Origin: Candidatus Rokubacteria bacterium RIFCSPLOWO2_02_FULL_72_37
Lineage (GTDB): Bacteria > Methylomirabilota > Methylomirabilia > Rokubacteriales > CSP1-6
Length of the DNA: 6,838 nucleotides
Assembly (NCBI GenBank): GCA_001790315.1
Contig: MGCE01000155.1
Span: 1-6,838 of the forward strand
Direction of reading: 5' to 3'
Shown here: piece by piece, positions 1-6,005 of the stretch
Layout: every line of letters begins with the position of its first letter
Numbering within the stretch: the stretch's first letter is position 1
Translations under genes and position numbers: made by a program
The notes under the pieces: model-generated
Seen by the model: only the letters and a program-made list of their open reading frames with translations
What the model was told of the DNA's origin: nothing
Databases searched by the model: none

Positions 1-601
1 CGAGCGGGATCCCGAAGAGCCCCTCGGTCGTGAGGTAGAGCTGGCCGACGACGCGCCGCACGGTGTAGCCGCGGTGCGAGATCAGCTCCGGCATCCACGG
101 CCCGGCGAACGCGTACAGGAGGAAGAGCGTGGTGATCAGCGGGAGCCAGAGCCCGACGGCGCGGCGGGTGCCCTCGAGGACGAGCAGGATGAGCACGACG
201 CCGACCGCGATGTCCATCGGCTCGGGCGTGCCGACGCGCTGGAGCAGGGCCTCGTAATGGAGCGTCACGTAGAGCGAGGCGTACGCGCCGAGCGCCGCGA
301 AGGCGAGGTCGTACCACGGCAGCCGGGGGCGCCGCGCGCGCTTCACCGCCGGGTAGAACATGAAGCCGAGCAGGAGCGCGAAGGTGAGATGGATCGAGCG
401 CTGCTTCGCGGCGGGCAGCGCGCCGACCGCGGAGGTCCAGAGCTGGAAGGCGGTCATCGTGAGCGCCAGCGCGCCCGAAATCCAGAAGGACCAGCCGCGG
501 AGCTCGCGGGCGCCGAACTCGGCTTCCTTGACGAGGCGCTCGGCCTCGGCGACGCCGGCCTGCTCTTCCTGGCCGATCCGGAGCTTGAGGTCATCACTCA
601 T
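1..601 (-). CDS. TRAP transporter 4TM/12TM fusion permease (DctQ-DctM fusion), N-terminal part
   Basis: This is the first 200 codons of a membrane permease; the frame is open to the left window edge, so the 3' part is missing. The family imports small organic acids or amino acid-like solutes across the inner membrane using an ion gradient and a periplasmic binding protein, usually of the TAXI type. The start is ATG (601-599) with a GAGG Shine-Dalgarno 7 bases upstream. Residues 1-37 form a charged, Glu/Lys/Arg-rich helix with no signal peptide. Hydrophobic segments follow at about 39-59, 70-84, 97-115, 129-146 and 150-167. Family-typical stretches are QRSIHLTFALLLGF (67-80), PWYD (95-98), LVLEGTRRAVG (140-150) and YLTTEGLFGIPL (189-200). 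Full members run to roughly 600-850 residues, so the DctM-like portion should lie outside. The gap and promoter-like signal upstream suggest it can be expressed apart from the upstream genes. Family call is firm; the substrate is unknown. Confidence 0.88.
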   Translation of the reverse strand, partial: MSDDLKLRIGQEEQAGVAEAERLVKEAEFGARELRGWSFWISGALALTMTAFQLWTSAVGALPAAKQRSIHLTFALLLGFMFYPAVKRARRPRLPWYDLAFAALGAYASLYVTLHYEALLQRVGTPEPMDIAVGVVLILLVLEGTRRAVGLWLPLITTLFLLYAFAGPWMPELISHRGYTVRRVVGQLYLTTEGLFGIPL

Positions 602-633
602 AGGCTCGCCTCGCCTGCGGCTGCGGCTCGCAC

Positions 634-652
634 GGCCACGCTCATCGTGGCC
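634..652 (-). promoter_or_regulatory. perfect 7-bp inverted repeat (possible operator or leader hairpin)
   Basis: Read on the minus strand the site is GGCCACG, a 5-base loop ATGAG, then CGTGGCC, a perfect 7-bp stem. It lies between the FAD oxidoreductase stop and the TRAP permease start. No run of T follows on the minus strand, so it is not a standard intrinsic terminator. It sits just downstream of the possible -10 box, where a repressor operator or an mRNA leader hairpin would be found. The structure is seen; the role is inferred. Confidence 0.4.
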
Positions 653-657
653 CGGAG

Positions 658-686
658 ACTCTGGCGGAAGGCCGGGACGTTGTCAA
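658..686 (-). promoter_or_regulatory. possible sigma-70-type promoter for the TRAP permease
   Basis: A perfect -35 hexamer TTGACA (686-681, minus strand) is followed by a 17-base spacer and CAGAGT (663-658), which matches only 3 of 6 bases of the -10 consensus. The -35 overlaps the stop codon of the FAD oxidoreductase and sits inside an 11-base odd palindrome, CGTTGACAACG (678-688). Placement upstream of the TRAP permease is right for a promoter. The weak -10, and the chance of a TTGACA arising from the stop codon context, keep confidence low. Confidence 0.3.
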
Positions 687-1849
687 CGGAGATACGAGGC
701 CAGGAAGGTGCCCGCCGCGGCGCGCGACACGAAGCGGGCGAGGCGGAACGGCGCGGGATCGACGGGGGGTGCCGCGCCGGTGAGCAGGGCCGCCAGGTGC
801 TCTCCGACCGCCGGCGCGAGCTTGAAGCCGTGGCCGCTCATGCCGGCGGCGATCCAGAGCCCCTCGAGGGGTGACTCGTCGAGGATCGGCATCCAGTCGG
901 GCGTGATGTCGAAGGCCCCGACCCATCCACGCCGGTACCGTGCCTGCGCGAGCGCCGGGACGGCGCGGCTCGTGCGCTCGAGCGCCGGCTCGGCCTCGTC
1001 CAGGGGCACCCCGGCGCCGAGCCGCTCCGGGTCCACCGGGTGCCGCGCTTCGTCATCGGTGAGGGAACCGGTCAGCGTGAGGTTGCCGGTTTCCGGGCGC
1101 ACGTAGGCGCCGCCGGCCAGATCGAGGTAGACGACGTGCGGCCGGCCGAACGAGGGATCGCGTTCCACCACGAAGACCGGGTGGCGTCCCACGACGATCG
1201 GCAGGTCGACGCCGGCCGTGCGCGCGAGCGCGCGCGCCCAGAGGCCGGCCGCGTTCACCACGATGGGCGCCTCGATCCGGTCGCCGCGCGCGGTGACGAC
1301 GCCGGTGACGCGGTCCCCGGCGGTGGCGATGGAGGTGACCGCGAGGCCCTGCTCGATCCGCACCCCGAGACGCCGGGCCGCGTGGGCGTAGCACGTCGCG
1401 ACGGCGGTCGGGTCACCGTAGCCGGACTCGGGCTCCCAGAGGACGGCGCCGAGGCCCGCCGGGTCGATGCGCGGCTCGACGCGCCCGGCCTCCGAGGGCT
1501 CGAGGATCTCAGCGCGGATGCCCACGCCGCGCTGCTCCGCCACGACGGCCTCGAGCGCCGTCCGCATCGCGGGCGCCACGCCGATCAGCGCGCCACACGC
1601 GACGAAGCCGGCGTCACCGCCAACGGCGTCGGCGAACCGCTGGAACACGCCGAGCGAGCGCTTGACCATCTGGCGGGCCTCGCGCGTCGGATAGAGCTGG
1701 CGGATGATCCCGACCGAGTAGCCGGTGCCGCCCGCCGCGAGCGTCGCGCGCTCGAGGAGCAGGATGTCCCGGACGCCACGCGCGGCGAGCTGAAAGGCGA
1801 GCGAGGTCCCGATGACGCCGCCGCCGACGATGACGACGCCGGCGGTCAC
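683..1849 (-). CDS. FAD-dependent amino acid/amine oxidoreductase (DadA/SoxB-like, DAO family)
   Basis: This 388-residue flavoenzyme should oxidise the C-N bond of an amino acid or N-substituted amino acid to an imine, which then hydrolyses. It has no signal peptide, so it is probably cytoplasmic. The Rossmann motif GGGVIG (9-14) with Glu33 ending the second strand binds FAD. GYSVGIIRQLYP (43-54), ESGYGDP (141-147), YVRPETGN (249-256), ITPDWMPI (315-322) and GMSGHGFKLAP (336-346) are family landmarks. Arg50 and Lys343 fall where monomeric sarcosine oxidase has Arg52 and Lys348, which hold the substrate carboxylate. The Cys that bonds covalently to FAD in that enzyme is replaced, apparently by Gly311. 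The start is GTG (1849-1847), in a 4-base GTGA overlap with the upstream gene. No alpha, gamma or delta sarcosine oxidase subunit is present here. It could be a glycine oxidase, D-amino acid dehydrogenase, sarcosine oxidase or opine oxidase relative; the substrate cannot be decided. Confidence 0.88.
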   Translation of the reverse strand: MTAGVVIVGGGVIGTSLAFQLAARGVRDILLLERATLAAGGTGYSVGIIRQLYPTREARQMVKRSLGVFQRFADAVGGDAGFVACGALIGVAPAMRTALEAVVAEQRGVGIRAEILEPSEAGRVEPRIDPAGLGAVLWEPESGYGDPTAVATCYAHAARRLGVRIEQGLAVTSIATAGDRVTGVVTARGDRIEAPIVVNAAGLWARALARTAGVDLPIVVGRHPVFVVERDPSFGRPHVVYLDLAGGAYVRPETGNLTLTGSLTDDEARHPVDPERLGAGVPLDEAEPALERTSRAVPALAQARYRRGWVGAFDITPDWMPILDESPLEGLWIAAGMSGHGFKLAPAVGEHLAALLTGAAPPVDPAPFRLARFVSRAAAGTFLASYLR

Positions 1850-2832
1850 AGGGTCACCTCCGTGCCGACCGACCGGGCGCGCGCCCGGGCGTACGCCAGG
1901 CGGGCGGCCGTCAGGTCCTCGAGCGCGAAGCCGACGGACTTGAACACCGTGATCTCCTCGGTCCGCGTCCGCCCCGGACGTCGGCCCGTCACCAGCTCGG
2001 CCAGCTCGGCGGCCACGTGCGCGCGCGTGACCGCGCCCTCGGCGAGCGGGATGAGCAGGTCGCCGGCTTCCGCGAGCGCCCCCTCGTAGGTGTCGACGAC
2101 CACGCGCGCGCGCCGGATCGTCTCCGTGTCGAGCTCGCGCGTGTCGGGCCTGAAGGCGCCGACCGCATCCACGTGCGTGCCCGGGCGCAGCTCGGCTCCG
2201 GTCACGACGGGCGTGGCGGAGGTCGTCGCGCACGTCACGACGTCGGCGTCGCGCACGGCGCGGCGGGCGTCCGTGCCGACGTCGACCGCGATCCCGAGCT
2301 CCGCGCTCATCGCGGCGGCGAAGGCCCGCGCGCGTCCGGCATCGCGACCGACGACCGTCACGCGCTCGAGGGGCAGCGTCGCCGCGAGGCAGCGGAGCTG
2401 GAAGCCGGCCTGGACGCCGGCGCCGAGGCAGGCGACCCGGCGCGAATCGGCGCGGGCGAGATGCCGCGCGGCGAGGGCCGAGGTCGCGCCGGTGCGGAGA
2501 CCGGTCAGGACGGTTCCCTCGAGCAGCGCGAGCGGCTGGCCCGTGGCCCCGTCCATCAGGAGGTAGCTCGCGTAGAGGGTCGGATGGCCGCGCCGCCGGT
2601 TCTCACGGTAGTACGTCACGAGCTTCGTGCCGAGGGCCGGCCCGTCGTGCCCGGGCGCGGCGAGGACCGCCGGCATGAGCAGCAGGAGCCCGTCGTCGGT
2701 GACGGGGACGGTCGTGCGCGTCGGCACGCGTGTCCGTCGCGCGGCGTGGGCGCGGAACGCGTCGGCGAGCGCGTCGATGAGCTCGCGCGCGGTCACGACG
2801 GCTCGGAGATCGTCGCGTCCGAGGACCAGCAC
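1846..2832 (-). CDS. ornithine cyclodeaminase/mu-crystallin family NAD(P)-dependent imine reductase or amino acid dehydrogenase
   Basis: The 328-residue product covers the whole OCD/mu-crystallin fold. GTKLVTYY (68-75) and TGLRTGATSALAARHLA (110-126) line the substrate pocket, with Arg113 the expected carboxylate contact. The dinucleotide site is CLGAGVQAGFQ (135-145), with VVGRD (160-164) ending the next strand. ITVFKSVGFALEDL (294-307) is the family's C-terminal signature. Relatives include ornithine cyclodeaminase, alanine dehydrogenase (archaeal type), ketimine reductase and opine-like synthases. True ornithine cyclodeaminase carries a catalytic Asp in a GGDCPGKTEL-type loop; here the loop is VGAFRPDTREL (224-234), closer to mu-crystallin and alanine dehydrogenase types, so deamination of ornithine is unlikely. 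The GTG start (2832-2830) was chosen because it begins the family N-terminus; no clear Shine-Dalgarno precedes it, and with only 14 bases from the upstream stop, coupled translation is likely. Its end overlaps the FAD oxidoreductase start by 4 bases. Confidence 0.85.
   Translation of the reverse strand: MLVLGRDDLRAVVTARELIDALADAFRAHAARRTRVPTRTTVPVTDDGLLLLMPAVLAAPGHDGPALGTKLVTYYRENRRRGHPTLYASYLLMDGATGQPLALLEGTVLTGLRTGATSALAARHLARADSRRVACLGAGVQAGFQLRCLAATLPLERVTVVGRDAGRARAFAAAMSAELGIAVDVGTDARRAVRDADVVTCATTSATPVVTGAELRPGTHVDAVGAFRPDTRELDTETIRRARVVVDTYEGALAEAGDLLIPLAEGAVTRAHVAAELAELVTGRRPGRTRTEEITVFKSVGFALEDLTAARLAYARARARSVGTEVTL
1857..1861 (-). promoter_or_regulatory. strong Shine-Dalgarno fixing the FAD oxidoreductase start
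   Basis: On the minus strand GGAGG, extended to GGAGGTGA, lies 7 bases before the GTG at 1849-1847 and inside the last codons of the preceding gene. It settles the start at this GTG, against a longer upstream reading in the same frame that runs antisense-like through low-complexity Arg/Ala residues. Confidence 0.7.
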
Positions 2833-2846
2833 GGGGAGACCGACCG

Positions 2847-3299
2847 CTAGGCCGAGCGGCGGATCATCCGCTGGACGCGCGCCTCGAGCACGGGCTCGCC
2901 GCGCTGGTTGACCACGCGATGGCGGTACGTGACGATGCCGCGGTCGGCCTTCTTCGTCTCGCGCTTGTCGACGATCTCGACCTCGACGGTCAGCGTATCG
3001 CCCTCGAGGACGGGTGCCGTCACCCGGAGCTCCCCGCCGAGATACGCCATGCCGGTGCCGTGGATCAGGCCGGTCTGGATGATCAGCCCCTCGGCGAGGG
3101 CGAACGTGAGCGCGCCCGGCGCCGCGCGGCGCTTGAACACCGACTCGCGCGCGACGTACTCCATGTCCATGAACAAGGGCTCGGTAAAGCCGCAGAGGTT
3201 CACGAACGTGACGATGTCGGTTTCCGACACCGTGCGCGCCAGCGTCCGGTACGTGGCGCCGACCCGATGCTCCTCGAAGGTCAAGCCTTTGGCCAACAT
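2847..3299 (-). CDS. MaoC-like hot-dog fold protein, catalytic dyad replaced
   Basis: This 150-residue protein matches MaoC-like dehydratases/(R)-enoyl-CoA hydratases over its full length. It has the opening strand and Val-Ser-Glu-Thr-Asp helix start (24-28), the long hot-dog helix ALTFALAEGLII (63-74), and the closing strands GELRVTAPVLEGDTLTVEVE (89-108) and GIVTYRHRVVNQRGEPVLEA (121-140). In active hydratases the helix entrance reads G-D-x-N-P-x-H, with Asp and His as catalytic residues. Here it reads GFTEPLFMD (37-45), so Phe38 and Phe43 stand in place of Asp and His. It may bind an acyl-CoA or other thioester without hydrating it, use other residues (His80 lies in the GLIHGTG loop), or do unrelated chemistry. 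The ATG start (3299-3297) has an excellent AAGGAG 5 bases upstream. It follows livF after 27 bases and precedes the OCD-family gene by 14, so it belongs to this operon. It is cytoplasmic, with no signal peptide. Confidence 0.82.
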   Translation of the reverse strand: MLAKGLTFEEHRVGATYRTLARTVSETDIVTFVNLCGFTEPLFMDMEYVARESVFKRRAAPGALTFALAEGLIIQTGLIHGTGMAYLGGELRVTAPVLEGDTLTVEVEIVDKRETKKADRGIVTYRHRVVNQRGEPVLEARVQRMIRRSA

Positions 3300-3326
3300 G
3301 CGCTCTCCTTTGATGACGCGCGGGCA

Positions 3327-4031
3327 CTACTCGCCGAGATAGGCGCGCCGCACGTCAGGGTTGTCAGCGAGCTCCTCGGCCGTGCCCGCCAGGACGACGC
3401 GGCCGGTCTCCAGCACGTAGCCGCGGTGGGCGATCGCCAGGGCCATGGCCGCGTTCTGCTCCACGAGCAGGATCGTCGTGCCGTGGCGGTTGATGTCCAG
3501 GATCGCCTCGAAGATCTGCTCGACGAGGACCGGGGCCAGGCCCATGCTCGGCTCGTCCAGGAGCAGGAGGCGCGGACCCAGCATGAGCGCGCGCCCGATC
3601 GCGAGCATCTGCTGCTCGCCACCGGAGAGCGTTCCCGCGACCTGGCCGATCCGCTCCCGGAGCCGCGGGAACAGGACGAGCACCTGGTCGAGGTCGCGGG
3701 CGACCGCCGCGGCGTCGTGGCGCGAGTAGGCGCCCATCATCAGATTCTCGAGGACGGTGAGCCGATTGAAGATGCGCCGCCCCTCGGGCGCGTGGGCGAT
3801 GCCCTTGAGGACGACCTCGTGCGGCGGGGCTCCGACGAGCGACTCCCCCTCGAGCGCGATCGCGCCGCGGCGGGGGCGGAGGAGGCCGGAGATGGTCTTG
3901 AGCGTGGTCGTCTTGCCGGCGCCGTTGTTGCCGAGCAGCGCGACGATCTCGCCCCGCCCGACCTCGAGGGCGACGCCCGTGAGCGCCGGGATCTCGCCGT
4001 ACGCGACCTCGAGCGCCTCAACGCTCAGCAC
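3327..4031 (-). CDS. livF: Liv-type ABC transporter ATP-binding protein (LivF-like)
   Basis: This 234-residue ATPase is one of the two energy subunits of a branched-chain amino acid-type (HAAT) importer and works on the cytoplasmic face as a dimer with the LivG-like protein. Walker A is GNNGAGKTT (34-42). The Q-loop region is APEGRRIF (81-88), the usual LivF form. The signature is LSGGEQQML (135-143), Walker B is LLLLDEPSMGL (155-165) with Asp159 and catalytic Glu160, and the switch region is LVEQN (189-193), with Gln replacing the common His, as is normal for LivF. The length is close to the 237 residues of the E. coli protein. The GTG start overlaps the livG-like gene by 14 bases and is supported by a GGAGG site. 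The substrate of the importer is not fixed by this subunit; Liv relatives also carry amides, urea and aromatic compounds. Confidence 0.93.
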   Translation of the reverse strand: MLSVEALEVAYGEIPALTGVALEVGRGEIVALLGNNGAGKTTTLKTISGLLRPRRGAIALEGESLVGAPPHEVVLKGIAHAPEGRRIFNRLTVLENLMMGAYSRHDAAAVARDLDQVLVLFPRLRERIGQVAGTLSGGEQQMLAIGRALMLGPRLLLLDEPSMGLAPVLVEQIFEAILDINRHGTTILLVEQNAAMALAIAHRGYVLETGRVVLAGTAEELADNPDVRRAYLGE

Positions 4032-4815
4032 GACGCCTCCGGAGCCCGCCCGAGTGGCGTGTACCGAGGTAGGCCTCGATGACGCGGGTGTCGGCCTGCA
4101 CCTCCTGGGGCGATCCTTCCGCGATCCTCTCTCCGTGATCGAGCACGGTGACCCGGTCGGAGACCTCCATGACCACACGCATGTTGTGCTCGATGAGGAT
4201 GACGGCCAGGCCGAGATCCGCGACGAGCGCGCGCAGGAGACCCATCAGGGATCCGGCCTCGCCTCCGGTCATGCCCGCCGTGGGCTCGTCGAGCAGGAGC
4301 AGGGAGGGCTCCGAGGCCAGGGCGCGCGCGATCTCGAGGCGGCGCTGGTCGCCGTACGGCAAGTTGCGGGCGACCTCGTTCGCCTGACGGAGGAGGCCGA
4401 CCCGCTCGAGCAGCGCCGAGGCGCGGGCATGCAGAACGCCCTCGGTGTGGCGGAAGCGCGGGCCGCGGACGAGCACGTCCAGGAGGCCGAGGGACACGCG
4501 CGCGTGCATCCCGACGAGCACGTTCTCGAAGGCCGTCATGTTCGCGAACAGGCGGATGTTCTGGAACGTGCGGCAGATCCCGAGCGCCGTGATCCGGTCT
4601 GGCCGGAGGCCGAGGAGCGCATGGTCCCGGAAGGTGACGGCGCCCTCGTCCGCGCCGTACAGGCCGGTGAAGATGTTGAACAGCGTCGTCTTCCCGGCGC
4701 CGTTCGGCCCGATGATGGACGCGATGCCGGCGTCGAGCGAGAAATCGACGCCGTGCAGAGCCGTGAGCCCGCCGAACCGCTTCGTGATCCCGCGGGCCTC
4801 GAACAGCGCGCTCAC
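4018..4815 (-). CDS. livG: Liv-type ABC transporter ATP-binding protein (LivG-like)
   Basis: This 265-residue ATPase pairs with the LivF-like protein. Walker A is GPNGAGKTT (36-44), the Q-loop is CRTFQNIRLF (81-90) with Gln85, the signature is LPYGDQRRLEIARAL (152-166), Walker B is LLLLDEPTAGM (172-182) with Asp176 and Glu177, and the switch His210 is in LIEHNM. The insertion between Q-loop and signature (about 103-145) and the C-terminal ERIAEGSPQEV (229-239) are typical of the LivG branch. The protein ends in a basic tail (GGLRRRRAER, 256-265), encoded where the gene overlaps the livF start by 14 bases. The GTG start (4815-4813) shares a GTGA overlap with the stop of the livM-like gene; only a weak GAG site precedes it, so translational coupling is likely. 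Confidence 0.93.
   Translation of the reverse strand: MSALFEARGITKRFGGLTALHGVDFSLDAGIASIIGPNGAGKTTLFNIFTGLYGADEGAVTFRDHALLGLRPDRITALGICRTFQNIRLFANMTAFENVLVGMHARVSLGLLDVLVRGPRFRHTEGVLHARASALLERVGLLRQANEVARNLPYGDQRRLEIARALASEPSLLLLDEPTAGMTGGEAGSLMGLLRALVADLGLAVILIEHNMRVVMEVSDRVTVLDHGERIAEGSPQEVQADTRVIEAYLGTRHSGGLRRRRAER
4036..4040 (-). promoter_or_regulatory. Shine-Dalgarno fixing the livF-like start
   Basis: GGAGG on the minus strand lies 4 bases before the GTG at 4031-4029 and within the 3' end of the livG-like gene. The next residues (LSVEALEVAYGEI) match the normal LivF N-terminus. The in-frame ATG further upstream would add about 49 residues antisense to nothing known and unlike the family. 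Confidence 0.6.
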
Positions 4816-6005
4816 CGCTCGCCGAGCTCGCGTGCGCGCCGACGCACGGGGAAGATCCCCTGCGGGCGGAAGATCATCATGAGGACGAGAATCGCGCCGA
4901 AGATCATCCGCTCGTACTTCGCCGGCTCGAGCTGCGTGGGGAGGTCGGCCAGGTTGTAGCCGAGCACGACGACCCCCGCGTTCTTCAGCTCGTTCAGCCA
5001 GAGGGAAAAGCCCTTGAGCACCTGGAGGTTCAGCACGGTCACGACCGTGGCGCCGACGATCGCGCCGGGGATGGAGCCCATGCCGCCGAGGATCACCATC
5101 GCGAGCACGCCGATCGACTCGAGGAAGGTGAACGACTCCGGGCTGATGAAGACCTGCTTGGCCGCGAACACCACGCCCATGATGCCCGCGAACGAGGCGC
5201 CGCACGCGAACGCCAGGAGCTTGGTGCGGACGAGCGGCACGCCCATGGCCTGGGCGGCGAGCTCGTCCTCCCGGATCGCCTCCCAGGCCCGCCCGATGTG
5301 CGAGTCCTCGAGCCAGCGGTTCACCAGCACGACCGTGGCGGCGATCAGGAGCACGAGGAAGTAGAAGGCCTCCGCGTAGGGCACCTCGAAGGGGACGGGC
5401 GGGCGGGCGATCGGCGTGATGCCCTTGGGGCCGTTCGTGATGTTGATCGGCTTGTCGAGGTTGTTGGCGAGCACCCGGATGACCTCGCCGAATCCGAGCG
5501 TGACGATCGCGAGGTAGTCGCCCCGGAGACGGAGGACGGGGAGCCCCAGCAGGATGCCCGTGCCGGCGCCGATCAGGAGACCGACGAGGAGGAACAGGTA
5601 GAACCAGCCCGCGGCGAGCGGGAAGCCCCCGCCGAAGATCAGGTTCGCGTGCGGCGAGCCGAAGATGGCCCACGAGTAGGCGCCGACGGCGAAGAAGGCG
5701 ACGTAGCCGAGGTCGAGGAGCCCCGCGAGTCCGACGACGATGTTCAGGCCGAGCGCCAGCGCGACGAAGATGCCGACCTGGGTCGCGACCTCCAGGTAGT
5801 AGCCGTTGAAGTGGCCGAGCAGGGGCATCAGGACGAGGAGCGCCAGGGCGAGGAGACCGGCGCGGAGCCACCGGGGGATCCGTGCGAGGTAGACGAACAC
5901 CAGCGATGCCTGGAAGAGCAGGAAGACGAGGACCGAGCGCGGGAAGGTCGCGACCGCCCACGCCGAGAGCCCGACGCCGCCGATCGCCAGCGCCGTCTGG
6001 ATCAC
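4812..6005 (-). CDS. livM: Liv-type ABC transporter permease (LivM-like)
   Basis: This 397-residue inner-membrane permease forms the channel with the LivH-like protein. Two N-terminal hydrophobic segments (about 5-20 and 24-41) and one at 48-64 precede the core. The core carries LNIVVGLAGLLDLGYVAFFA (87-106), LRLRGDYLAIVTLGFGEVIR (158-177), the cytoplasmic coupling loop AIREDELAAQAMGV (243-256) that docks on the ATPases, and VILGGMGSIPGAIVGA (304-319). All are hallmarks of LivM. The C-terminal IFRPQGIF (378-385) is also typical. E. coli LivM is 425 residues, so the length is normal. The GTG start (6005-6003) overlaps the livH-like stop as GTGA and has GGGAG 5 bases upstream. A much longer in-frame reading upstream is a shadow of the livH-like gene. 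Confidence 0.93.
   Translation of the reverse strand: MIQTALAIGGVGLSAWAVATFPRSVLVFLLFQASLVFVYLARIPRWLRAGLLALALLVLMPLLGHFNGYYLEVATQVGIFVALALGLNIVVGLAGLLDLGYVAFFAVGAYSWAIFGSPHANLIFGGGFPLAAGWFYLFLLVGLLIGAGTGILLGLPVLRLRGDYLAIVTLGFGEVIRVLANNLDKPINITNGPKGITPIARPPVPFEVPYAEAFYFLVLLIAATVVLVNRWLEDSHIGRAWEAIREDELAAQAMGVPLVRTKLLAFACGASFAGIMGVVFAAKQVFISPESFTFLESIGVLAMVILGGMGSIPGAIVGATVVTVLNLQVLKGFSLWLNELKNAGVVVLGYNLADLPTQLEPAKYERMIFGAILVLMMIFRPQGIFPVRRRARELGER

Noticed and set aside
634..652. Inverted repeat as an intrinsic terminator for the operon
   Set aside because: No T-run follows on the transcribed strand, and the stem is only 7 bp.
74..874. Plus-strand open frame at the left end
   Set aside because: The minus strand here encodes a recognisable TRAP fusion permease N-terminus with its own ribosome site; the plus-strand product is repetitive Glu/Arg sequence.
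1218..1238. CG/GC alternating tract
   Set aside because: It is explained by Ala/Arg codons of the FAD oxidoreductase in a GC-rich genome, and is not a distinct repeat.
1040..2089. Long plus-strand open frame (349 codons) opposite the FAD and OCD-family genes
   Set aside because: Its product is Arg/Ala/Gly/Asp-rich low-complexity sequence with no recognisable domain. It mirrors minus-strand codons of two well-supported enzymes, the usual artefact of very high GC.
1850..2233. In-frame upstream extension of the FAD oxidoreductase
   Set aside because: The extension lies inside the OCD-family gene in another frame and is low complexity. The GTG at 1849 has a strong ribosome site and directly precedes the FAD-binding strand.
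2919..4082. Plus-strand open frame (387 codons) opposite the livF- and MaoC-like genes
   Set aside because: It is charged, low-complexity and without a family match, and antisense to genes with intact catalytic motifs.
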